A DNA stretch of 64,000 nucleotides from Albula goreensis (lineage: Eukaryota > Chordata > Actinopteri > Albuliformes > Albulidae). Of this stretch, positions 1-10,200 are shown one piece after another (within the stretch, counting starts at the first letter, position 1; each line of letters begins with the position of its first letter). Below the pieces are notes generated by a model, which was not told the origin of the DNA, did no database searches, and saw nothing but the letters and a program-made list of their open reading frames with translations. The position numbers and the translations under genes were made by a program. The stretch lies in assembly GCA_022829145.1 (NCBI GenBank), contig CM040765.1:13417792-13481791 (forward strand), written 5' to 3'.

Positions 1-198
1 TCGTTCTAATGTGCTGGATATGTAATTTATTCATGGGATCCAGTATTGGTGTAAACAGTAAAGAAGTAGTTTGGAAGAGAGTCTATATTTGCCTGAAAAA
101 TGCAAACATTTGACAAATCCTGGAAACTTTGGACAAGTTTATACCAGTTTTCACATTCCTGCAGCTTTGATCTTTATAGGAGCATTATGTCATTCTAG
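1..198 (+). other. cand1: 3' end of a cand1 intron
   Basis: This is non-coding sequence upstream of the first visible cand1 exon. It ends in the acceptor TCATTCTAG, and exon sequence begins at 199. No additional exon is recognisable here. The rest of the gene, roughly the first 1,000 codons by comparison with the ~1,230-residue family length, lies outside the window to the left. Confidence 0.8.
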
Positions 199-368
199 GT
201 GATTTCCTGAAGACATTGGAAGACCCAGACCTCAACGTGAGGAGGGTTGCCCTGGTAACGTTCAATTCGGCAGCCCACAACAAACCTTCCCTAATCCGGG
301 ACCTCCTGGACACAGTTCTTCCACACCTGTACAACGAGACGAAAGTGCGCAAAGAGCTCATCAGAGAG
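199..368 (+). CDS. cand1: CAND1 exon (fourth from the 3' end), C-terminal HEAT region
   Basis: The exon starts after the acceptor TCATTCTAG with the last two bases of a split glycine codon. It then reads [18 protein letters not shown] and onward to a codon boundary at ...KELIRE. The helical repeat with its DPDLNVRR turn is typical of a HEAT repeat, and the residues match my memory of vertebrate CAND1 almost one for one. CAND1 wraps around unneddylated cullin-RBX1 and drives exchange of substrate receptors such as F-box proteins on SCF ligases. The C-terminal HEAT repeats occupy the adaptor-binding side of the cullin. The open frame continues past 368, but the next exon begins VEMGPF in register only if splicing occurs after 368, so the exon ends there and the donor is GCAAGT. 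The gene is partial, its 5' part being outside the window. Confidence 0.95.
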
Positions 369-600
369 GCAAGTCTCCTTCTCTCCTCATCTTCCTCTTA
401 TGAGTCATTCTTTTCTTCACTCTCTACTTTGATCTAAGCTAGAATGTGTATGTCTATTTGTTGTTTTGTTCGCAAGTTACCATGTCTCCTTGTCTGTTGG
501 TCACTGTGTTCCTAAACGAGCGTGCTTTGTGTGCTTGTAACTAGTGTCCCCTGTGAGTGTTTTTTGGTCATTGTTGATTTTTTTGGACTTGGTGCTCTAG
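369..600 (+). other. cand1: cand1 GC-AG intron, 232 bp
   Basis: The donor reads AG|GCAAGT and the acceptor GGTGCTCTAG. Joining 368 to 601 gives ...LIRE-VEMGPF, the continuous CAND1 protein as I know it. No in-frame GT donor nearby gives that junction. AG|GCAAGT is the strong-context donor usual for the minority GC-AG class of U2 introns, in which pairing to U1 compensates for the C at +2. Confidence 0.88.
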
Positions 601-765
601 GTTGAGATGGGACCATTCAAACACACAGTGGACGATGGGCTGGACATCCGGAAGGCTGCGTTTGAGTGCATGTACACACTGCTGGACAGCTGCTTAGACA
701 GACTAGACATCTTTGAGTTCCTCAACCATGTGGAGGATGGGCTAAAGGACCATTACGACATCAAG
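601..765 (+). CDS. cand1: CAND1 exon (third from the 3' end)
   Basis: This exon is 165 nt, exactly 55 codons, and phase 0 at both ends. It reads [20 protein letters not shown] through ...[13 protein letters not shown] and is followed by the donor GTACAC. It encodes another pair of the C-terminal HEAT helices that pack against the cullin. CAND2 differs in this stretch (it has DVRKAA and a different DSCLDRLD equivalent, from memory), which favours CAND1. It joins in frame to the exon at 1607. Confidence 0.96.
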
Positions 766-1606
766 GTACACAGCCAAATTCTGATGGGTGGTCTAGTGAA
801 ACAATCTTTTGCTCCTCTTGTTTCTCTTGCATTTAAGGCTTATGCAAAATTTCCAATATTAAACCTAAAGCTTATGCTACTTTTAGCAGGTAAGTTTAAC
901 TTTAACTATGAATAAGTGTACATAATTGCTAACTATGTATTTGGTAAATGTGGGACTGAAGCTCAACATTTTAGATTACTGTGGAGCTTTAACCACCAAT
1001 TGCAGCACAATTTTCTGTTGAGATTTGAGAATTTTTTATTTCTACAGTTGACATGCCTTTCCCCATGATTGGCGGTTTGGCCTAAACCTTGTCATCACCA
1101 GTAAATTGTAAACCGTGGCACGGATCTCCATTTTAATTTTTTATATGAATAAATTTCATACATTGTCGTCATCTTCATAATCAAATTACTGTCCTTCACG
1201 TAATGCTCTTGAGATTGGAGAGTACAAAGCAGTATGGGAATGCCCTAGTTGAGCTGAAAGCTCACCACTGAAGGCTGTATGAGCCGTGCATTACATCATA
1301 GCCTCAGGACAGAGCGCCATCTCTTCATCAGTAATTTAAAACCGGTAATGTTGAAATACACTGTGTGATTAGGATGAGTGGTGTTGATTAGGATTCCTTT
1401 GAAAGCTGGTAAGATGTTAATCAGGGTGAATTAAATCTTTTAATAGCGAGTCGCAATACCGAGTGATGTTAGTCAGGAGAGCTGTGAAACTGTGGAAACT
1501 GTGGAAGCTGGCGACGGTGAAGCCCAGTGCATGGAGATGATCCGGAGGGCAGTGAAAGCTAGGGATGTTGTGAGGTGACGTGTGCCGTGTGCCATTTCCC
1601 CCCCAG
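766..1606 (+). other. cand1: cand1 intron, 841 bp
   Basis: Ordinary GT-AG intron with donor AAG|GTACAC and a pyrimidine-rich acceptor ATTTCCCCCCCAG. I see no RNA gene or recognisable repeat inside it. Confidence 0.88.
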
Positions 1607-1714
1607 ATGCTGACGTTCCTGATGCTGGCGAGACTGTCCACGCTGTGCCCAAGCGCCGTGCTGCAGAGGCTGGACAGGCTGGTGGAGCCCCTGCGGGCCA
1701 CCTGCACGACAAAG
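1607..1714 (+). CDS. cand1: CAND1 exon (penultimate)
   Basis: This exon is 108 nt, 36 codons, phase 0. It reads [20 protein letters not shown] through ...[10 protein letters not shown] and is bounded by a CCCCCCCAG acceptor and a GTGAGC donor. The first codon is ATG, but it is an internal methionine after ...HYDIK of the preceding exon, not a start. GC content is clearly higher than in the flanking introns, as expected for a constrained exon. Confidence 0.96.
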
Positions 1715-2018
1715 GTGAGCGGAACACAACCCTGCCATTACCCGTCTGCCTTTTACAGGTGGTCTTTGCATTTGCTTAACTGAATTCCCCTAAACCATTC
1801 AGTAATACTGTTATCCCGCCAGTATTTAGCCTCTCAATCTTCTGGTTTGGAGCACTGTGTCTTCTGGTGTGGAGCTCTGCCCTGACTGTTGACTTGGCTT
1901 ACTCATTGTTGCATAGTACGTAGTTACAATCATACTACTGTGTACATAGTTCATTGAGTGTTACGCAGTGCTCTACCCCCATCTGCTGTTCTTAACGCTG
2001 AACGGTGTGTGTCTGCAG
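1715..2018 (+). other. cand1: cand1 last intron, 304 bp
   Basis: GT-AG intron with donor AAAG|GTGAGC and acceptor TGTGTCTGCAG. No other element is seen in it. Confidence 0.9.
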
Positions 2019-2243
2019 GTGAAGGCCAACTCTGTGAAGCAGGAGTTTGAGAAGCAGGATGAGCTGAAGCGGTCAGCCATGCGGGCGGTGGTGGCCCTGC
2101 TGACCATCCCCGAGGCGGAGAAGAGTCCCCTGATGAGCGAGTTCCAGTCCCAAATCAGCTCCAACCCCGAGCTGGCCGCCATCTTCGACAGCATCCAGAA
2201 GGACTCCTCATCCGCAAACATGGAGTCCATGGACACCAGCTAA
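2019..2243 (+). CDS. cand1: CAND1 terminal coding exon with stop
   Basis: The last 74 codons plus TAA. The exon begins [20 protein letters not shown], continues through [16 protein letters not shown] and ends ...ESMDTS. The ESMDTS ending is the diagnostic tail of CAND1; CAND2 ends differently. This segment forms the final helices and flexible acidic/serine tail of the protein. The four visible exons together give about 222 residues with no frameshift or premature stop, so the gene appears intact. Confidence 0.97.
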   Translation: MKANSVKQEFEKQDELKRSAMRAVVALLTIPEAEKSPLMSEFQSQISSNPELAAIFDSIQKDSSSANMESMDTS

Positions 2244-2280
2244 AAAACAGCCCTGCTTCCAAAACAAATTCAATATATGT

Positions 2281-2307
2281 AAAAAAAAAAAAAAAAAAAA
2301 AAAAAAA
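2281..2307 (+). repeat. A27 homopolymer in the cand1 3'UTR
   Basis: A run of 27 A residues 37 bases after the cand1 stop codon. It is genomic, with non-A sequence following it, so it is not a poly(A) tail. Confidence 0.9.
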
Positions 2308-2847
2308 CAAAAGGGGACCCGTTTATTGTTCCACGCATTGCACTGAAACTACAGTTTAGAAAAAATGAAAACCGAACAGAAAAAATAAAAAAACGCAAAA
2401 AAATTGAAAATGGAAAAAACGTTGTCTAAGCTCCCAGGGCTTATCACTATGTTCCTCTCGTACCATAAACAAACAAAAATCCCACACACATGGTATGTTT
2501 GGCTACTTGTTCATGATTGCTTTTTTGTCTAGTGTTTATAATTCCAGAAAATCTGAAAAGTACACCAGTACTTCCATATGATATTCTGACCCCACAGTTA
2601 AGTGGCATGACAACATTTGATTGAAACAGGTCAGTGCAAATTTACAGGTGGGATGCTTCTTGTCATTAATTTGAGTGAAATATTGGAGTGATAGGTATTG
2701 GAATGAAATCCAATAGTTTCAGGTGAAATAGGAAAGAAGGTAGGGTTGAAAATAATATTCCGAGTTTGTTGATGCTGAACCATCCTCTCTTTTTCTTTTT
2801 TAAATGTTTCTTCTTTGTTTTCCATACTGTTCACATCCACTTTGTAT

Positions 2848-2874
2848 GGAGGTGGGGGCGGTGGGGTGGGGGGG
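2848..2874 (+). other. G-quadruplex-like tract in the cand1 3'UTR
   Basis: G tracts of 5 (2854-2858), 4 (2863-2866) and 7 (2868-2874) bases with loops of four and one. Splitting the last tract satisfies the four-G3-tract rule. The G-rich strand is the transcript strand, so an RNA quadruplex is possible if the 3'UTR extends this far. Confidence 0.45.
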
Positions 2875-3742
2875 TTTATTTTGTACAATTTGAATATTGT
2901 TTCTGCCTTATCCCTCTATGTTCCAAGTGTTGGTGAACAAGCTTGTAGGGACTCTGAGAATGTCTGCTTTGTAAGATTATATTAAAAAGGTGTGGTGCAG
3001 GTTGAGAGGGGAGGAAAGCATAAATGGAAATCTGAATTCTTGTTTGTTCATAAGAATGAGTTCTTACATTTAATATGTACTGTCCACTTTTTGCCATCTT
3101 TTTATTTGCGTAAACGGGGAACCCAGCGTTTGATTTCTGGTAACCACATGTACAGTTCGATCAGTGCATTCTTTGCCACACTTAGTATTACATATTTTTT
3201 TCTACTCAACATGTTGATAGCTCATGAATTTCTCAGTAGAACAATGCCATGTTCAGCAAATGCTCTAGAACTTCATATAGAAGTCATTTGTGTCCAAAAG
3301 GCATTCGGCATTTCAGGGGAACAAAACAAACATGAACAAAACAGAGCTGCATTTCTCCTGCTCAGAGCTCTGTGATCTTACAAAGTTGGTACTACAACAA
3401 ACAGTGTCAACTCATCCTCTCCCAAGAGCAAAGAGCTTTAGCTTTTGGTGTAGTTTGTGTCCAGTTAGATCTGTGAGAGGTTTGATCTACTCATCACTCA
3501 AGCTCTTCAAGCTACAGATGATCTCTTGTGGAAAATTAGACAAACCCATAGATTTTTTTTTTTTTTAAAATACAAATATTTCTGTCAGGTCTTTCTTTTC
3601 TGGAACAAGGTGTCATCAGTGTTAGGACTTTTACTTAACTGTGGTTTGGGTAGTGCGAAAAGACTTAACTTATTCATTGCGGAATGGTTTGAAAATTACA
3701 GTTAATTCACCTCCATGAACTTTTGAGAGTTGAAAGACCACC

Positions 3743-3768
3743 TTTTTTTTTTTTTTTTTTTTTTTTTT
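3743..3768 (+). repeat. T26 homopolymer
   Basis: About 26 consecutive T residues, flanked by CACC and GGTTTC. No adjacent SINE body is recognised on either strand. Confidence 0.9.
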
Positions 3769-4174
3769 GGTTTCTTGTCATTCCTATAGAGAAGGTTTGA
3801 TGGGACTCGGTGTGTCATGGAAGTATGATTGTGGTGCTTGGACCAGTTTAGTGACTGGGCCTGCAGCTCGGTTATCGAGCTTGGCCCCTGAAACAGTTAA
3901 AGTGCTCAGAAGCTGTGTAGAAAGGTGTGCTGGCTCATAAAATTTTCATCTATGAAGAAAAAAAAATACAATCCACCGAGGAGAAACGTCTAATAAAAAC
4001 TTCTACTTCTGCCTGCCTTCCTATCTTTATTTGTATTGCAACCAGTGTCTCTGTCACATTCCTCACACTGTGTAAAGATGCTACCCACGCTAACATGCTT
4101 AAGTCACCCTCAAATCTTTTGGTAGGTCCCCTGCAGGTTTTATGTGGTTGCTTGCTTCACTGTTAAAGTCACTG

Positions 4175-4202
<28 letters not shown>
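4175..4202 (+). repeat. T28 homopolymer
   Basis: About 28 consecutive T residues, the second long T run within 450 bases. No retrotransposon body is evident next to it. Confidence 0.9.
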
Positions 4203-4205
<3 letters not shown>

Positions 4206-7077
4206 TAATTGATGACATGATGCTGTGTGACACTATGGGCTCTAGTTTGACAGACTTGTGGTGCAATGATAACATAGCATTTTATACTGAGCACATGATA
4301 CGGTAATAGGACCTGGTTTAAATAGGAATTTTACCATTGCAGCCACATAACTTGCATTTTCCCCGTGTGAAATTGATGCAACATGCGGCAACTCAGGGTA
4401 ATATTTTTATTTATTTTGACCAATGCACCATGAGTGTGAGTGTCGTTAGAGTTTTGTTGAAGTCTGGTGGAGGGAAAGTCTGTGTTCTGAGAAAACGCTG
4501 GTATAAAACAGGGTGTAACACTACAGGGTTGTCTGCGCTGTTTGTTTGTGGCCTGTTCTGCTGATTCTGTGTGCCAAAGCTCTTCACACTAGTTCGGACT
4601 GCAGGTTGGTGACGATTAAATGAGGTGTCATGAGACAAAAAAATGAATCGTGTCGAAATTATCTGTCATTTGCTGACTTGTTTCAACGAATCAGAAAGTG
4701 TTGATCTTTGCAGTAGCCAATGATAGGTTGAAATCAGGTGTATCTGATTTCTGATATCTAATTCAATTTAGTAACAGGTGAGTTAACTAACTGTCAGCTG
4801 CTATAACCGATCTGTTAAGTGCTGAGTAACAGTATTAGTTATAACATCATGTGGCTGTCCAAACCTGGGGATCACTTGTCTCTGATTTTTGTGCACCTGT
4901 GTGAAAGATGACACTGCATGCGTATAAACAGTTCAAATTTCCCCCTTTTCAGACTTTTCTTTTTTCTTTATTCTGGTGTACCACTGACAAAAAGTTTGCC
5001 ACGAAGCATGTATTTCCAGAGTATTTACATACTGATCAATGTTTTTACTGATCAACTGAATTTTTATTTTGTTCAGTAGAGCTTAGTCTTGGTCGTTGAG
5101 AGCTACAGTCTGCTAGTGCTTGTTTTTAACTTGATTTCCATGGCGAGGTCAGAACTGTGAAACCGAGTCTGGTGAGTTGAAATGCAATGCATTAATTAAT
5201 GAATTATGTGCTGGGTAATTACAGAAACCAGGACACAATGCAGTTCTCCACGACCAGGATTGACACCATTGGGTTTGCCTTTTGTGCATCATAAATCACA
5301 CACTGATTGTTTTTATAACCTTTGCTATATTTAGCTATATTAAGTTAATCCTGCTGAGATACAAATACATTTCCTGGCCTTTAACAACAGCAACAATCAG
5401 TTTACCCTAGAGGAGAGAAAGAAAACAGTCATGGCATATGAAACATGTTTCTCTTTAAGACCTTATAGTTAGTGTGTGCAATGCAGCTCAGTATTCAGGC
5501 TTCTCCATTGACCTGATTTCCAGATTATTATGCTCACATGCAACTCTGCCATTCTGAAAGATGATTGGGGTCTGATTCACTCTTGTGTGCATTTTCTGAT
5601 TGTAAAATGGTGTTCCCTGACTTATTGGATGCCATTTCTTTGCGTTTCCTGGTGTTTACTCCAGCTTCCGGTCTTGATTGGATTGTAAACGAGTCATTTG
5701 TGTTAACTAAAGTAGCTTACTGTCTTTGCTTTTAACAATTACATGTAGCTGAAAGAGTATTTGGTATGAAATAAATCCTGCTGACACATGGCCTTCTATG
5801 ACGCTAAATTTAACTAAACTGTTGTAGAACCTCTTAAGCCGATTCTGAGCATGTGCTCTAATGACTTACAAAGGTTCTGCTCAGTTTTTTACTTACTGTT
5901 CACCGAATTCTTGATGTAGAACCTGAATTTATGAGCTCATTGAGGAAGTATAAGATAAAACGTTGTCCCTCATTAGAATGCAATAACTTGTCTTTGCCCC
6001 TTGGTGGCAGCATTCACTAAAGGCAGATATTCATTAAACGCCAAGTGGTGGTGAAACCTGTTTAGATGACAGTCTGTACTGCAGTTTTTGCAATCTTTTC
6101 CTGTTTCTGTCCTAGACAAAACTGTTGCATTGTGGGTTAATTTAGTAACAGACACTCATGGAATGGAAAGAGATAATATTTAGTTTTAGACACAAGCACA
6201 GGTAGGAAAGAAAGAGTGACAGGGAATTTGTCCCATTGCCCTTCCACACAAAGTGCCTGGATAATAGGGAGAAGGCCATCCCTGTGTGTTTGAGCCTCTG
6301 CCCCTAAATGTCCTCACCAGCAGATTAATCTTAAATAAGGGGGTTCCATTTCTGTTCTACCAGCACTGGTTTTTCACACCACTTCTTCAGCATCCTTTGT
6401 CTTTTTAAACATCCCTGTTTATCTAATTTTATTTTTTGGCTTTTGATCTGTGTTACTACAATAACAGTTTGTCCCAGAATGGATTCCTCCTGCAGTATGG
6501 TAGTTGTTCTCTCATCCAGTGTTTTAACATCATCACTACTCATGGAAAGATTAACATTTTTGTCCTCCATGTGGTCATGGTTGGCTTACTGATAGGAGCC
6601 TTGGCTGTTGTACAATGCAGGTGCCTGGTAGTGCTTTTTTATTAGTGGAGATGGACTGGGCAAGCAAGTTAATTACATAGTGCACTCTCCAGTCTGGCCC
6701 TGGATGTGACCAATGAGGCAAATCCTGACAGATTGCCTGGCAACACAGAATCATTTCTGCATGCAGTAATGATCTGAGTGCAAGCAGTTCTGCCCAGATT
6801 GGATCAAGATTGATACACTGTTATTAATGCTAAATAATTACACAGATAAATAAGCCATTCTGTAACAGGTGTCCTCTTTTTTAGTTGCCGAAATGCAGGT
6901 ATATTGATTCTGTTGTGGGAACAAAGCAGTCAAAATTGAAATGTCAATGAGTAAATAAATATATACATTTATTCCAACTCTACAGAAAAGGTGCCACATT
7001 GTTTCCTTTCACATGGTTTCCTTTCAAAAAAAGGAATTCATCACAATATTTCCATATTTATTGCCTCTGTTATTCCA
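4203..7077. other. intergenic sequence, nothing recognised
   Basis: AT-rich non-coding sequence. Open frames such as 6331-6570 (-) and 4337-4564 (+) lack family features and splice context. Part of this could still be distal cand1 3'UTR. Confidence 0.6.
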
Positions 7078-7126
7078 TTATATATATACACACACGCACA
7101 CACACACACACACATATATATATACA
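7078..7126. repeat. compound (TA)n(CA)n(TA)n microsatellite
   Basis: TA repeats flank a core of CA repeats containing one CG interruption. It lies 18 bases before a palindromic element. Confidence 0.85.
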
Positions 7127-7144
7127 TAGTGAAGAGTGCTGCAA

Positions 7145-7248
7145 CCTCTGTTCCAAATGCTTTTTTCCTTGAAATAATGCTCACATCACATTAACACTTA
7201 ATTTGGTGTGAGCATTATTTTATGGAAAAAAGCATTTGTGACAGAGAC
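7145..7248. mobile_element. palindromic hairpin element, MITE-like
   Basis: The left arm (7145 to about 7193) and right arm (7201 to about 7248) are inverted copies of one another at roughly 85-90% by eye. Shared core strings include AAATGCTTTTTTCC and AATAATGCTCACA. The loop is about 7 bases. An almost loopless, high-identity inverted repeat is typical of foldback MITEs. I see no clear target-site duplication or named family. A structured transcript is an alternative but unsupported. Confidence 0.55.
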
Positions 7249-10200
7249 ACATTAAGTGAGAAAAGTCCCGTAATAAACTGGTGATTTTTTAAAAACATAA
7301 TTTCATAGTTAAATAATGCATCTATTTATTTTGATGTTTCTGAGCTTTCTACTACTGGCTCTTACGGGCGAGCACAGCTTGCATGAAAGCACTGATCCCC
7401 ATAGACTCTTCCCTGGAATTCATGTGGTTTCGATTGTGTTGGGAGCTTTAGTCTCAGCCAACTTTTATTAACACTTTTTAAGTCCAAACAGTGAGTCCTG
7501 GGTTGTTCTCTCCTTTAAGTATGAATTTTAACATCTATGCTTCCATCACCTGTACTTTTTTATTGGTGAAATTTGTGGAAAGAAAAATGATAAGGAATTC
7601 TTGCTGCTCAGCCAAGCCAAATTAAAACAGAATTGCCACTGAAATTCTGTAAGAAAATGTGTAATGGAGTGAATCTGAGGGAATATGAATGTAGTTGGCA
7701 GCATAAAGTTAAAATAATCAGACAATTATTCACCCGCTGGGCTGGGTGAAAGTGATTCTGTTCCGTCATTCCCACTCATTCAGGCTCAGCTGTTATCTAA
7801 CCATATTATCCAGGAGAAGAGGTTTTGATTCCAATTTAGGTGCTAAAATGATAATTCACCAAAAAGTGTTGCTTTGTTCCTTTCAATATGATGCACTATG
7901 AAAACAAAACAGAATTTTTTAAAAACAAATTGTCTGCCAGAATGAACTGTGAATCCACCAATGGCTAGTAAAATTAGTGTAAATGTCCAAGAACAATGGG
8001 ATTACAGACCTATGTACCCTCAGGTAGCATACTTTGGAACTTGCTTGTTATCTATGATGTTATATTCCCCATGCCATGCTACTTTCCTGTTTGTCTTTCA
8101 GTGTCCATATACCAATAAATAGATAGATCTCTGAACATTTAGTCAAAGTATACGATTTGTTGAACAAAGACTGATGTTGTTGTGACAGCTTTCTTTATTA
8201 CTGTATGCATTCAGGATGCTTTAAGGTTTCACTGTAGGATGGTTCCCTCCCTCTTTTTTTGTCATGAACTGGATCTAATAGAAGGTAGATATGTGTCATA
8301 CAGGTCATACAGAATGCACTGACTGATAACTATTAATTTATTCACAATTTAAATTAACAAAATGGGTTTGTGTAATACAGTAAGAAGGAGCTGATAAAAT
8401 GCTTATAACTTTATAATACATGGATATTTCAAAAGCAAAGGGAGAATGATTCTTTTTGGAAAAAACACTGCTGGAGTGCTATTTTCAATGACTGACTGAC
8501 TTGAATCACTCATTGTGTTATGCTGTGACAGAAAGCATTGATTATGCTATGAGAGAAATCATTTGATTGGTTCACACAGTTCTGTGATTGACACCTTTTT
8601 AGCTTCATTGATTATGAGGACTTGATCAAAACTCACAGCTCCACTAAGGCAAGGGCCACACCAACGCCCTCTGTGGGCTACAGGGCAGCACAAGTGGTAG
8701 TCTGTCTGTCTCTGTCTTTACAAATACTCACACCTTTCCTTTCAGAACATCTGCATTGTAAAACTGGAGTTACACAGCTTATGAACGTGGATAATACTGC
8801 CACAACAGTGGTAATAAAAAGTGGCAATATAAAGTCATGTATATTGCCATTTTTTATTTCTGCCTTTTTAAAAACACTTCTGTGTGACATATTTCAGACT
8901 GCAGAGATGTATGTTTTGAATGGTGTGGAGTGGAAAGCCGTACAGCTGCCATTTGCGGTGCACTGCCATGAAAATACACTATGCTAAAAGGTGAGCCCAG
9001 GGAAATACCATTTTTGTCACCATGCAAATATGGGTACACTGTTTTCTCATTGACCAATTGTGTCAAATGAAAGTGTAACTTTTTCGTTGTAAATGTAGAT
9101 GCTGAAACCACAGAAATCCTGCTTAGAGATTTATCATCTTGGACACCTTTCTCCTTCAACTCACCCCTGGCACCCATAAATTACTTGTCTGTAGTAGTGT
9201 GAGGCTCATGATTATATAAAAAATGTGATGTTGGCATTGCTAATGGAGGATGCAGTTCTGAGAGGGTTGATCGCTGCATTTCCAGTTTTAGGAATTAATG
9301 CTTTCAAAGTTTCTATGTTGAAAACACGTTCCTTTAGTTATGCGCATAGCTTTGAGGATTGCACCAAAGAGGAGAGTGTGTCACGTTTTTGGAAAAGTCA
9401 GGCCTGGTGCAAGGCCCAGACCTTGCAGTTGGCCCTCTTTGGGGTGTCCCTTTCATATTTAATATCCCAAAATCCCTTCGCTCACTCAGGCCTTTGAAAA
9501 CTCCCTTCCTAAAAGTGTGCAGGTATAACATTTGGCTTAGCGCTTGTTAAGAAAAGCCACCACAGTGATGTTTGGGATTTCTGTCTCTGTCTAACTTCTG
9601 CAGTAATCTGACCTAACCTAACAGTCTGTGGCTGGGAAAAGGTTCAGAGACACCGTTTGGTTACAGTAGCATGTTACATGTAATTGTATTCTTTGGGCCA
9701 GGTCCTCCGTTTCTGCACCCTAAATGTCTGTGCTACACTTTTAATTCTGATTTGAAATACATTGGGATTTGCAAGGAAAATGCTAATGTGTGAGTTACAA
9801 AAGTTAATTGACATTTATATATTTAGGGCCAATAAAAGAGCATTTTAGAATTTTATGTAATTGAAAAAATCTGAAAAGCTCTGAAATGTAGTTAAAAACA
9901 TAAGAGGCATGAGTTTCTGAAACTGGGATTGGTCTTACATCATGGGCCTGTGATTTAGCGGTGAAAATTTCCATCAGGCAGTATTTTTTAGCAGTTTGTC
10001 ATTAATGTGTTTGCACATTTGGGGATATTGGCAACCATTGCAGTTGTACAAAAGTGCCTGAAATGTAGCCTGCTGCAGTCCCTTGAAAGTCAGGATGCGG
10101 TAGAGACAAAATTTTACTTAATGACGTGGTAGCTCCATGTCATAAAAAGTACACAATATCCATTTTTTTCTTGTGGGAAATGAGCAAGTGCTTCAGACCC

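Larger units (their letters stand above)
2244..4202 (+). other. cand1: probable cand1 3'UTR (end not determined)
   Basis: Non-coding sequence directly after the TAA. Candidate poly(A) signals are AATAAA at 2384-2389, ATTAAA at 2981-2986 and AATAAA at 3992-3997; sequence alone does not say which is used, so the right boundary given is arbitrary. Open frames here, such as 2992-3375 (+), have no recognisable protein features. The region holds an A run, two long T runs and a G-rich tract, listed separately. Confidence 0.5.

Noticed and set aside
199-2243. Assignment of the first gene to CAND2 rather than CAND1
   Set aside because: The terminal ESMDTS tail and residues in the DSCLDRLD and [13 protein letters not shown] stretches match CAND1 from memory and differ from CAND2.
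2992-3375. 127-codon open frame downstream of cand1
   Set aside because: It lies in probable 3'UTR, has no family resemblance and no splice signals.
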